This document shows positions 44,039-51,879 of a stretch of DNA of 64,000 bases, piece after piece. Position 1 is the stretch's first letter. Every line of letters starts with the position of its first letter. The stretch comes from SHXR01 sp046160305 (GTDB taxonomy: Bacteria; Pseudomonadota; Gammaproteobacteria; Burkholderiales; SG8-39): positions 1 through 64,000 of the forward strand of contig JBJXGX010000176.1 of the NCBI GenBank assembly GCA_046160305.1, read 5' to 3'. Both the position numbers and the translations under genes were made by a program. The notes under the pieces were generated by a model, which saw nothing but the letters and a program-made list of their open reading frames with translations, ran no database searches and was not told the origin of the DNA.

Positions 44039-44518
44039 TTACACGAACTGCAGCTCACTGTCCGAAAGCAACAGGAGTCGCGAGCCATCATCGAAGTTGA
44101 GCGTGACGTTGGCTTCCGGGGTGGTCGCGAGCGTGTCGCCAGTCTGGAGCCGGGCGCCCGCCACCGCCCTGATGCTTGTGCCATCGCGACCGTTCGCGAT
44201 GGTCGCGGCGCCGCTGACTGCCGTGATGGCGGCGGCGGCCGGATTCGTCCGCAGCCACTCGAGCGGAATGGCGAGCGCGCTACCGGGTTTCAATCGGTAA
44301 GGATCCGGAACCTTATTCAGATCGCGAAGCTTCCGCCAAAGTGCGGTCTCGAGGAGATAACGTTCGGCGATCGACCAGAGCGTGTCGCCCTCTTTGACCT
44401 CGTACTCCCAGCCGTCGTTTGCAATAGTGGGCAAGGCGAATGAAACCGCGCAAACCGCGAGCAGCCATCGCGCGCAGCGCGCGCCGGCAGGGATTCGCGG
44501 TGGGCTGCAATCAGTCAT
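44039..44518 (-). CDS. LysM and FecR N-terminal part of the split gene
   Basis: A 159-residue product with signal peptide (about 1-33), LysM domain (about 37-88, with YEVKEGDTLWSIAERYL and PYRLKPGSALAIP) and the first part of a FecR domain (TSIRAVAGARLQTGDTLAT, DDGSRLLLLSDSELQF). It ends at TAA just where relatives continue with a lysine-like residue and the next frame starts. Codon text on both sides of the stop reads as one continuous FecR domain. LysM binds peptidoglycan, so the intact protein would sit in the periplasm and inform the CHASE2 protein. Confidence 0.75.
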   Translation of the reverse strand: MTDCSPPRIPAGARCARWLLAVCAVSFALPTIANDGWEYEVKEGDTLWSIAERYLLETALWRKLRDLNKVPDPYRLKPGSALAIPLEWLRTNPAAAAITAVSGAATIANGRDGTSIRAVAGARLQTGDTLATTPEANVTLNFDDGSRLLLLSDSELQFV

Positions 44519-44769
44519 TCGCGTTCTTACGTGGAGAAACGGCGGGCTTTTTTATTGGACGCACTTGCTACCCCTCCCTCCAAAAACATATTGGTGATTG
44601 TCGGATTCGTTGGCCGCGCCCAGAGTTCGCATTGTAAATGTGCTGGGGCCGATCGGATCGGTGGCAACGCCAAACGTGCGGCGTTCTTGCCGATCTGGTC
44701 CTATTTCTTGTCGTGCCGACGTGCGCCGTCGTTTCAAGCGAAGTCGGACGAATTTCGTGAGCGTGAATC

Positions 44770-44961
44770 GAACGTTGGCGGATCGATGGTCCGCGTACGA
44801 CAACTCGGGGTTTTGGCCGCTCGCTTCGCCGCGTCGCCAAGGAGGCGCGCAAGATCGCCCGCGCGCCCGTCTACGTCATGAAGGGCGGCAAGGTGGTCGC
44901 GGAAAAGACTAAGATTCGCGGAACGGCGTGGACGTTGGACGCCGGCGTCGCATTTTTTTAG
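44770..44961 (+). pseudogene. Frameshifted 3' fragment of an unknown gene
   Basis: Two frames join in a GGGGTTTTGG stretch near 44810: the first ends WSAYDNSGF, the second continues GFGRSLRRVAKEARKIAR, APVYVMKGGKVVAEKTKI and RGTAWTLDAGVAFF to TAG 44959-44961. The second part has protein-like composition in an otherwise non-coding stretch of about 480 bases (44519-44997). I cannot name the family. The rest of this gap shows nothing else. Confidence 0.35.
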
Positions 44962-44997
44962 GACGAACGCACAGTCACGATCCCCTGCGATGCCCTG

Positions 44998-45657
44998 TTA
45001 AGCCTCCGACGACGAATCGTCGTAGCCTGCCGAGTCATCCATGGCGGTGTCATATTGCTCAAGCGAATTGCCGTTATCGACGCTAGCGACCGGTTCGGAA
45101 TCATTCGCGAAGCTGTTCGTGAGTAGGCCCTCGGATGCGGCTGGGCTGCTTTGTTGCGCGGTAGGTTCCGGGGTATGTCCGCGATTGCCCATTAGCTGAC
45201 TGATCCCTTGGAAGAGAAAAGCGCCGCCAACGACGCCCGCCGCGGTGGCCGCCGCGCGCCCGAGAAAACTGCCGCCACCGCCGCCCATTGCCGATGGTGC
45301 TGCTTGCGATGCCGCAGCCATTGATGCCGCGGGTTGGCGCGTCGTGCCTGCAAATGCGGGCGCCGCCGCCGGCTTGCGCCCCCACGCGCTTACACCGCTT
45401 AGGAAGCCGCCCCCAGCGGCGGCGGGTTGGGCGCGAGTGCCGCGAAGCTCACCCTCGAGTTTTTCGATCTGTTGTTTGGCCTCGTCGAGGGCTTGATCGA
45501 GTAGGAGGGATCGCTGCACGAGAAGATACGTGGCGTCAGGCTGTTGCGCCGTTGCTTTGGCGATGAGCGTGTCGGCATCAGGATCCTTGATGATGCCCCG
45601 CACCTGTGTGAGCTGCGAGAGAAATTCATTGAGCAGCCCGGTTTCCTGCGGAGTCAT
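44998..45657 (-). CDS. DUF2076 domain protein
   Basis: A 219-residue protein of the DUF2076 family. The start MTPQETGLLNEFLSQL, then VQRSLLLDQALDEAKQQIEK, is the family's coiled N-terminal region (about 1-75). A low-complexity Ala/Gly/Pro middle follows, with FLGRAAATAAGVVGGAFLF (a possible membrane-inserting glycine helix, about 128-150), and an acidic C-terminus (DDSAGYDDSSSEA). Relatives are exported or membrane-associated proteins of unknown role. ATG 45657 is chosen; the longer frame adds non-family residues. Confidence 0.8.
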   Translation of the reverse strand: MTPQETGLLNEFLSQLTQVRGIIKDPDADTLIAKATAQQPDATYLLVQRSLLLDQALDEAKQQIEKLEGELRGTRAQPAAAGGGFLSGVSAWGRKPAAAPAFAGTTRQPAASMAAASQAAPSAMGGGGGSFLGRAAATAAGVVGGAFLFQGISQLMGNRGHTPEPTAQQSSPAASEGLLTNSFANDSEPVASVDNGNSLEQYDTAMDDSAGYDDSSSEA

Positions 45658-45833
45658 TGTTCGATTTCCCTTGTGAGTGCGACCATTGTCATCGACTGTG
45701 CGCGGGGCGAGAAGTTCATTGATGAATGCTGATATCAATCCATGCGCTTTGTGTGACGCCTTGAAGCGAGAATTATGAGCCTTCCCGATCATCTTCCCAC
45801 AGGCTGACGTCCGCTCGCGATTCGCGTCCCGCG

Positions 45834-46361
45834 TTACTTCTCCGCGACGGCCTTAAGATTGGCGAGACCCGCTTCGAAGTCCTTGCCGACCATGCTATCC
45901 ATACTGACGAAGACACCCATGATCTTGGCGACGAACGGCTGTGGGCCGAACATCGCCCAGGTGACGTTTGCACCGTCGCCTTGCGCCTGTACCGTGAACT
46001 CGACCGTGTTATGCGCTTCGAAGGGCTTCAGGAAATCAAGTTTGATCGCGACGCGTGATGGCGGGGTGGCGTCGATGATTTCCATCCGGCCCGTACCAAC
46101 TTCATTGTTGCCATTCCATTGATAGGTGGCGCCGTTCCCCTGGGTCACTGCGCCGTATGTCGCTTTCATGGCGGGGTCCTTCTTTGCCCAGGGCGACCAG
46201 GCGTTCCAGGCCTTGAAATCGTTGATGTGTACAAATATCTTTTCGGGTGGCGCCTTGATGCTCGCGCTGCGTTCAACCCGAAACGAATCCGGCCGGGTTG
46301 CGGCGTATCCGAGCAATCCGGCGATCACGACGATGACGATGATGAGGATGGTTTTCAGCAT
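45834..46361 (-). CDS. SRPBCC (polyketide cyclase-like) protein
   Basis: A 175-residue protein with one N-terminal helix (about 3-22) and a START/SRPBCC fold: VERSASIKAPPEKIFVHIND, WNAWSPWAKKDPAMKATYG, and GPQPFVAKIMGVFVSMDSMV at the end. The pattern is that of the small lipid-binding-like proteins found across proteobacteria (membrane-anchored polyketide cyclase/dehydrase relatives). A GAAGGCC stretch lies before ATG 46361. No ligand can be read. Confidence 0.82.
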   Translation of the reverse strand: MLKTILIIVIVVIAGLLGYAATRPDSFRVERSASIKAPPEKIFVHINDFKAWNAWSPWAKKDPAMKATYGAVTQGNGATYQWNGNNEVGTGRMEIIDATPPSRVAIKLDFLKPFEAHNTVEFTVQAQGDGANVTWAMFGPQPFVAKIMGVFVSMDSMVGKDFEAGLANLKAVAEK

Positions 46362-46511
46362 GAGGCCTTCCTTTGATTCACATGCCCTTGTCACTCGTTG
46401 ACCGTGGAAGCGGTTCAGAATTCCGCCGTTTGGCGCCGGTCGACGAGTGACTTCGAAAATCACGCACGATCGTGGGATGTCCTCCGCGAAAACGATTGAC
46501 TAGTTCGCCTT

Positions 46512-46585
46512 TCATCTGAGCTGCCGGATCTTCACTGCCGGATGGGCGAGTACCTTCGCGATCGCGGCGTTGAGTTTTTCCCCGG
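46512..46585 (-). pseudogene. Short C-terminal scrap of a Bug/TctC gene
   Basis: Minus-strand codons from about 46580 read EKLNAAIAKVLAHPAVKIRQL and end at TGA. This is the typical text of the late Bug helix (LNAAIAKAL-HP-V). Nothing upstream continues it and the normal end of the protein is missing. Only about 22 codons, so the call is tentative. Confidence 0.35.
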
Positions 46586-46610
46586 CGCCAGGGTCGCCGC
46601 GACCCTCCCC

Positions 46611-47246
46611 TCAAGCCTCCTTCGCCTGTACTTCCTTCTCCAAGGCGAAGGCCTTCTGGACGCTCGCACGTTTCATCATCCGCTCGCCATGCGCGGCGTA
46701 GTTGGGAAAGGCCGGGATCGTGATATTGAACAAACCAAACCGGCGCCACACCCAGAAGAAGTAGGCATCCACCGCGGTCCAGTGGTCGAAGAGCCACTCG
46801 CGCCCGGCCAGGATTTCATCGGCGACCTTAAAGTTTTTGATCACTTCCTCGACGGCGAGTTTGCGCACGCTCTCTTCGGTGCCTGGTACGTCGCAGAACC
46901 GCTGCGGACCGTTTATTCGCGTAAGCGGCGGATGCATGCCGGCCCCGCAGAATCCCATGAGGGTAAGCGCCTTGATCGAATTCTTCGGATCGGTGGGCAG
47001 CAGCTTGGCATCCGGAAAAGATCGCGCCAGAAAACTCAGGATCGCTACATTCTCGGTCAGGATATCGCCGTCGACACTGAGCGCGGGCACCTTTCCTTTT
47101 GGATTCACTTTGAGGTATTCGGGTTTTTTCTGTTCACCATTCTTGAGCGACACCGGATGGACGTCGAATTGCGCACCCGCCTCGTGAAGCGAGATCAACG
47201 GAACGAGTGAACAGGCGACGGGGGCGTAGTAGAGCGTCAGCTTCAT
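46611..47246 (-). CDS. Glutathione S-transferase family protein
   Basis: Cytosolic GST, 211 aa. The N-terminal thioredoxin-like domain has MKLTLYYAPVACSLVPLISL, NPKGKVPALSVDG and TENVAILSFLA (glutathione-binding Pro and Ser/Glu-Asn motif). The all-helical second domain has AGREWLFDHWTAVDAYFFW, a normal N-capping box. ATG 47246 gives the family N-terminus. It is the last gene of the long leftward cluster. The substrate is unknown; it could isomerise or conjugate a ring-cleavage product. Confidence 0.85.
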   Translation of the reverse strand: MKLTLYYAPVACSLVPLISLHEAGAQFDVHPVSLKNGEQKKPEYLKVNPKGKVPALSVDGDILTENVAILSFLARSFPDAKLLPTDPKNSIKALTLMGFCGAGMHPPLTRINGPQRFCDVPGTEESVRKLAVEEVIKNFKVADEILAGREWLFDHWTAVDAYFFWVWRRFGLFNITIPAFPNYAAHGERMMKRASVQKAFALEKEVQAKEA

Positions 47247-47327
47247 AAGGGACTCCAATGCGAAGTAGGACGTGAACGCGGAAATGAACAGCAACCATAC
47301 GAAACGATTCCAACGACACGAGCGACA

Positions 47328-48578
47328 TTATGCAGGCTTGAGAATGGTCGGGACGGGCGCTTGCAGTTTCGTCTGACGATATAGAAGCCATGCGACGATG
47401 GCGACGTTCAACAGGTTCCATGCCGTACCATTTAGAAAGGCGGCCCTGTAGGATCCCGTCAAATCAAATACCGCGCCCGACATCCATCCGCCAAGCGCCA
47501 TGCCAAGTAGCGTCGCCATCATGACAACCCCGACCCGTGCCCCCGCCTCCGATGGCGCAAAGTAATCCCGCACGATGATCGCGTACATCGGAACGATGCC
47601 GCCTTGAAAGAAACCGAAAAGCGCGGAGACCACGTAAAGCGAGGAAAGCCCATCGAATGGGAGGAACAGCAGGAGGGCGATCCCTTGCAGCGTGGAGCCA
47701 AGAAGAAGGGTTCGGAGCGCGCCAATTTGGTCGGAAATCCATCCGGATGCGAGCCGGCTGACGATGCCGCAGCCCAGCATGAGAGAGAGCATTTCGGCCC
47801 CGCGCGCTGCCGCGAAGCCCAGATCCCCACAATAGGCAACGATATGCACTGTCGGCATGGACATCGCCACGCAGCATGCGACACCGGCCACAACCAAAAT
47901 GAATTGCAGGACCGCAGGCGAGAAACCGAGCGGTCGCGCCGATACGAAGCGGGCGTGTCCGGCGGCATCGCCGGCACGTTCAACGGGTGGCGGGCGGCGC
48001 AAGACCAACGCCAGAGGAATCATTGAGATCAGGCAAAAAACACTGACCGCGAGGTAGGTTTCGCGCCACCCGATCATGGAAAAGTAGTGCTGGAGCACCA
48101 GCGGCCAAATCGCACCCGCGACGTAGTTGCCGCTGATGACGATGGTTACCGCGATTCCGCGCCGCTTGGTGAACCAAAGCGAAACGTCGGCAATCAAGGG
48201 CGCCAATGTCGCGGAGCATCCGAGAAACCCGATCAGGACGCCGTGTACAAGTGTGAACACCCAAATATTCGGTGCCAGCCCTGCGAGGAGAAACCCTCCG
48301 CTCGCGAAGATCGCACCGCCGATCACCGGGACCATTACACCATACCGGTCGGAGAGACGGCCCATGAGGATGCCGCCCAACCCGAATCCGATCATTGTCA
48401 GCGTATACGGCAAGGATGCTTCGGAACGTGCGATGCCGAACTCGGCCTGGACGAGCGGCAAGGCAATGGTGGCGGCGTACATTCCGACATTGCCGATCGT
48501 CATCAGGACGAGTGATGCGATCAGTCTGACGACTGCGTAGGCATTGCTATCCCGATTCGATGCCGTTGCGTGATTCAC
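47328..48578 (-). CDS. MFS transporter
   Basis: Major facilitator with about twelve helices, 416 aa. MFS motifs are seen in the 2-3 loop (GRLSDRYGVMVPVIGG) and the matching ASGWISDQIGALRTLLLG motif of the second half. It is probably the uptake carrier of the catabolic cluster, since its start lies at 48578, directly against the end of the GST gene (48579). Similar MFS carriers move aromatic or dicarboxylic acids; the substrate cannot be told. Confidence 0.86.
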   Translation of the reverse strand: MNHATASNRDSNAYAVVRLIASLVLMTIGNVGMYAATIALPLVQAEFGIARSEASLPYTLTMIGFGLGGILMGRLSDRYGVMVPVIGGAIFASGGFLLAGLAPNIWVFTLVHGVLIGFLGCSATLAPLIADVSLWFTKRRGIAVTIVISGNYVAGAIWPLVLQHYFSMIGWRETYLAVSVFCLISMIPLALVLRRPPPVERAGDAAGHARFVSARPLGFSPAVLQFILVVAGVACCVAMSMPTVHIVAYCGDLGFAAARGAEMLSLMLGCGIVSRLASGWISDQIGALRTLLLGSTLQGIALLLFLPFDGLSSLYVVSALFGFFQGGIVPMYAIIVRDYFAPSEAGARVGVVMMATLLGMALGGWMSGAVFDLTGSYRAAFLNGTAWNLLNVAIVAWLLYRQTKLQAPVPTILKPA

Positions 48579-49223
48579 TCAGACTGCATCGCTTTGCGTA
48601 GAGGGCTCGGTGGTTTTCACGCAGTCGAGCTTCGCGCAGGATTCGAAAATCCTCATCGACGCGGGATAGGGCGCGAGGTTGCAATTGAAGCGTTTGGCGT
48701 TGTAGATCTGCGGCACCAGGCACACATCGGCCATCGTGAACTGGTCGCCCAGGCAGAACTGCCCCGATCGCTTCTGCGAAACGATGAACGCCTCGAGCCC
48801 GCGCATTCCCTCGTCGACCCAATGCGGATACCACTCCTTGTTGATCTTGTCGTCATCCAACGCGAAGGCGCTCTTCAGATACTTGAGCACGCGCACGTTG
48901 TTGAGAGGGTGCATTTCACAGCCGATGATCTGCGAAACCGCCCGCACATACCACTTCTCTTCAATCCCGATGGGCATGAGCGCAGGCTCGGGCTTGAGGT
49001 CATCGAGATACTCGATCATTGCCATCGACTGGGTGAAGACCTTGCCGGCGTCATCGATCAGGGCGGGAACGAGGCCTTGTGGATTCACCGACAGGTAATC
49101 GGCCCGCGCGTGTTCCATCTTCGGCAGGCTCGTGTAACGCGCTTCGTAGGGCAGGTGCTTGTAGGCGAGCGCGATGCGCAGACGAAACGAAGTGGAAGAG
49201 CGGAAGAAGGTGTAGAGCTGCAT
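48579..49223 (-). CDS. Zeta-class GST, maleylacetoacetate isomerase-like
   Basis: A 214-residue GST starting MQLYTFFRSSTSFRLRIALA, with the zeta-class Ser-Ser-(Thr/Cys) motif (SSTSFR), VNPQGLVPALID, QSMAMIEYLDD and FCLGDQFTMADVCLVPQIYN. Maleylacetoacetate isomerases turn the ring-cleavage product of homogentisate or gentisate to the fumaryl form. The active motif usually ends SSCS; here SSTS. The role in the cluster fits cis-trans isomerisation of a ring-opened product. Confidence 0.84.
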   Translation of the reverse strand: MQLYTFFRSSTSFRLRIALAYKHLPYEARYTSLPKMEHARADYLSVNPQGLVPALIDDAGKVFTQSMAMIEYLDDLKPEPALMPIGIEEKWYVRAVSQIIGCEMHPLNNVRVLKYLKSAFALDDDKINKEWYPHWVDEGMRGLEAFIVSQKRSGQFCLGDQFTMADVCLVPQIYNAKRFNCNLAPYPASMRIFESCAKLDCVKTTEPSTQSDAV

Positions 49224-49246
49224 TGTTGGCGATTCCCTAGAAATTG

Positions 49247-49448
49247 AACCACAGGGGACACAGAGGACGCAGAGGAATGGCTTGTGGGTTTCGCGGGACC
49301 TTGAGTGAAAGGGTCGTCGCGCCCATTCGTGCTGATCGCAATGGCGCGATGGGATCTCCAACGATCGATCGCGCATCCGACCGCCCGATGAAAAAAGCCG
49401 GCCAATCAAGCCGCTTTCCTCTGCGTCCCCCGAGTCCTCTGCGGTGAA
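49247..49448. repeat. MITE-like element with imperfect terminal inverted repeats
   Basis: The left end AACCACAGGGGACACAGAGG continues ACGCAGAGGAA (49247-49277); the right end (49416-49448) read in reverse gives TTCACCGCAGAGGAC, then GGGGGACGCAGAGGAA. The inner parts are identical over GACGCAGAGGAA. The 202-base interval carries no gene and nearly fills the gap between the GST and ABM genes. Sequences with repeated ACAGAGGAC units are common dispersed intergenic elements in proteobacteria. Confidence 0.6.
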
Positions 49449-49454
49449 GAGTCT

Positions 49455-49817
49455 TCAAGCCGCCTTGTTCAATATGTGTTCCGGTGTGCTCGACACGATC
49501 TTCCCGTAGTCGGGGATGAATTTCCCGCCTTCGATACAGCTTACGAATGCGGGCTTCATCTCCACCAGCATCTTGCGGATGCGCGCATGCTCTTCGATGT
49601 CCGACCATTCGGCGATCAACCAGAAGCGTTGCGGATCCTTGGTGTCCTGGACGAGCACGCCGTCTTTGACCTGCGCGGCGGACTTGTGCATCGGGTTGTT
49701 ATCCGAGTAGTCGAACTCATTGAAGAGCCGGACGAACTCGTCGATCATGCCTTCCTTCACCCGAAAGTCGTAGATGTGGAAGAAGTTGCCCTGCGTTGCC
49801 AGTGGAATCAGTGCCAT
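49455..49817 (-). CDS. Antibiotic-biosynthesis-monooxygenase (ABM) domain protein
   Basis: A 120-residue dimeric alpha-beta barrel-type protein: FHIYDFRVKEGMIDEFVRLF near the start and RFWLIAEWSDIEEHARIRKM in the middle. ABM-fold proteins oxidise quinols without cofactor or simply bind small ligands. The start is ATG 49817. It lies 19 bases after the CoxS-CoxG stop, so it belongs to the molybdenum-hydroxylase operon and may act on a hydroxylated ring product. Confidence 0.8.
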   Translation of the reverse strand: MALIPLATQGNFFHIYDFRVKEGMIDEFVRLFNEFDYSDNNPMHKSAAQVKDGVLVQDTKDPQRFWLIAEWSDIEEHARIRKMLVEMKPAFVSCIEGGKFIPDYGKIVSSTPEHILNKAA

Positions 49818-49836
49818 CGCCAATCTCCTGTCGAGT

Positions 49837-51042
49837 CTACCTAGTGCCAAATAGCCGTTTGATCCGATCGGCCAGCCATTGCCAGAGCATGCCGATCAAA
49901 TTCAGCTCGGATGGTCGGGCTCGCGCAATGGACGCAGGATCCGCAGTCGAGCCTGTCCCGGCGGCCAGTCGGGCATTCAGGTTCTCTCCGAACTGGGCGA
50001 CCATCCGTCCCGCGAAAGCCTTGACGATACCCGATCTCGAGAACTGTGCGAGCGGACCCTGCAGGTTGTAATCCATGACGATCGAGACACGCGTGCGTCG
50101 ATCGTCGCTCTCGGGCGATAGTCGATAAGTGATGTCGGCCTTCGCGCGGGAGCCGGTAAGCGAGTCGCTGCCGCCGCCGCGAATTCGCCCAAGCATATGG
50201 GCTTCGTCGCGCTCAAGCGCGGTTGCGCCGTTGAACGCTGCCTTCATTGGCCCGAAGCGGACGTCGATCCGCCCCTTCGCGCTATCGGCGGTCGCCTCCT
50301 CGATGTGCGCGCCAGGCAGGCAGGCGGCGACACCGGCGGTATCGGCGAAGATCTCCCATACACGGCGGATGGAGTGATTGGCGATGAACGCCTCCTCGAT
50401 GCGTTGCCAGCCCGCGCGGGGTCCACTGTCGTCCTGCTCCGCCTGGACAGGCACGCCGATTGCCGCGGCGGTCGCCGGCGCATCCGCGGGCGTGAATGCG
50501 CGCCAGGGCGGGGCGATCGGTTGGGCAATGGGTGCGTTCGCCGCGATCGCGACACGCTTGATCGTCGCATCGCTCCCGCTCCGCCGGGCTTGGATCACGC
50601 TGTTCACCGCATTCACGATGCCAAGATAGCCCGTGCAACGGCAAAGGTTGCCGGACATTTCGACGCGAATTTTTCTGTCATCAGCGTCCGGGCATCGCAT
50701 CACCACGTCACGCGCGGCGATCAGCATGCCCGGGGTGCAGAATCCACATTGCAGCGCATGCTCGCGGGTGAACGCGGCACGCAAGTCCTTCATGATCGCG
50801 TCGTCCTCGAAGCCCTCGATGGTGCGAACCTCGCGGCCGTGGCACGCGACCGTAAATGCAATGCAGGATCTGGCCGGTTGCCCATCGATCAGCAGCGTGC
50901 AGGCCCCGCAGACGCCGTGTTCGCAGCCAAGGTGTGTGCCGGTCAGGCGCGAGGTTTCCCGAAGATAGTCGGCCAGGTGCAGACGCGGCTCAACCAGCGC
51001 TTCGGTACGCTCGCCATTCAATGTGAACGCGACCTGGTTCAT
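49837..51042 (-). CDS. CoxS-CoxG fusion: [2Fe-2S] subunit with SRPBCC domain
   Basis: A 401-residue fusion. Residues 1-165 are a complete molybdenum-hydroxylase small subunit: plant-type [2Fe-2S] cysteines 40, 45, 48 and 60, then the second cluster with C99, C102, C134 and C136 (CGFC, LCRC). Residues about 205-345 are a CoxG-type SRPBCC domain (HSIRRVWEIFADTAGVAACLPGA, cut here at ADTAGVAACLPGA, then RVSIVMDYNLQGPLAQFSR). The end LIGMLWQWLADRIKRLF is an amphipathic helix, like the membrane-contact tail of CoxG. CoxS carries electrons from the molybdenum site; CoxG has been linked to membrane or quinone contact. ATGA overlap with the FAD subunit. Confidence 0.88.
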   Translation of the reverse strand: MNQVAFTLNGERTEALVEPRLHLADYLRETSRLTGTHLGCEHGVCGACTLLIDGQPARSCIAFTVACHGREVRTIEGFEDDAIMKDLRAAFTREHALQCGFCTPGMLIAARDVVMRCPDADDRKIRVEMSGNLCRCTGYLGIVNAVNSVIQARRSGSDATIKRVAIAANAPIAQPIAPPWRAFTPADAPATAAAIGVPVQAEQDDSGPRAGWQRIEEAFIANHSIRRVWEIFADTAGVAACLPGAHIEEATADSAKGRIDVRFGPMKAAFNGATALERDEAHMLGRIRGGGSDSLTGSRAKADITYRLSPESDDRRTRVSIVMDYNLQGPLAQFSRSGIVKAFAGRMVAQFGENLNARLAAGTGSTADPASIARARPSELNLIGMLWQWLADRIKRLFGTR

Positions 51043-51869
51043 GATGCGAACGCCTGCTGAACCGCGCGCATCGTCGCGGTGACGTGCATCTTGCGGGCGA
51101 CCGCGTCGAGCTCGGGGACCGCCGCTGCGATCGCCCGATCGATGGCGCTTGTGCTCAATGCGGTGGCGCCTTGCTGGGCAATCCCTCTTGCGAGTGCATC
51201 GAGTGGTTGCGGTGCGCCGCTCAGGGCGCCGACGAAAACACGGGCCGACCGTCGATCCGGATCGAATACGGCCATCGCGGCCGCCTCGGGAAATTCACCG
51301 GTGCGCTTGCAGAATTTGTAGCTGCCCCAACGCGCGTTGGCCGAGAGCTCGGGCACGACGATCGCCTCGATTAATTCGTCGTCTGTGAGCGCGGTGGTAA
51401 ATGCCGCAATCATGAATCGGCCCGCCGGAATCGAGCGTTGTCCGCGCGGACCGCTGACGATCACCACCGCATCGAGCGCCGCGAGCGCAAGCGGCCAATC
51501 GGCTGCGGGATCGGCGTGCGCCATGCTGCCGCCGATCGTGCCACGGTTGCGGATGGTGCGATAGGCGATGTCGCTTGCCACCGCGCTCAGCATCCTGTTG
51601 CGTGCAAGGTCGGCACCCGCGTCTTCGATCTCGGCATGCGTGACGGCGGCACCGATCCGAACGGAGCCGTTTGCCGCATCGATCGCGCGAAGAGAGGCGA
51701 TGCGCGATACGTCCACGAGCAGCCGCGGTCGAGCGAGGCGCAGATTCAGCATCGGTCCAAGGGATTGCCCGCCCGCGAGTAGCTTGCCTTCGCCCTTCGC
51801 GTCGGCAAGCGCGCCGATCGCAGCGCTTACGTCGACCGGGCGCGTGTAATCAAACTGGGCGGCTTTCAT
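51039..51869 (-). CDS. FAD-binding subunit of the molybdenum hydroxylase (CoxM-like)
   Basis: FAD-binding subunit, 276 aa, normal length. Flavin-binding motifs AGGQSLGPMLNLRLARP (near residue 32) and TIGGSMAHADPAADWP (near 110) are intact. It passes electrons from the [2Fe-2S] subunit onward. It overlaps the CoxS-CoxG gene by 4 bases and lies 10 bases after the large-subunit stop. Operon order large-medium-small with CoxG fused to the last. Confidence 0.9.
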   Translation of the reverse strand: MKAAQFDYTRPVDVSAAIGALADAKGEGKLLAGGQSLGPMLNLRLARPRLLVDVSRIASLRAIDAANGSVRIGAAVTHAEIEDAGADLARNRMLSAVASDIAYRTIRNRGTIGGSMAHADPAADWPLALAALDAVVIVSGPRGQRSIPAGRFMIAAFTTALTDDELIEAIVVPELSANARWGSYKFCKRTGEFPEAAAMAVFDPDRRSARVFVGALSGAPQPLDALARGIAQQGATALSTSAIDRAIAAAVPELDAVARKMHVTATMRAVQQAFAS

Positions 51870-51879
51870 CGTGCCGTGC

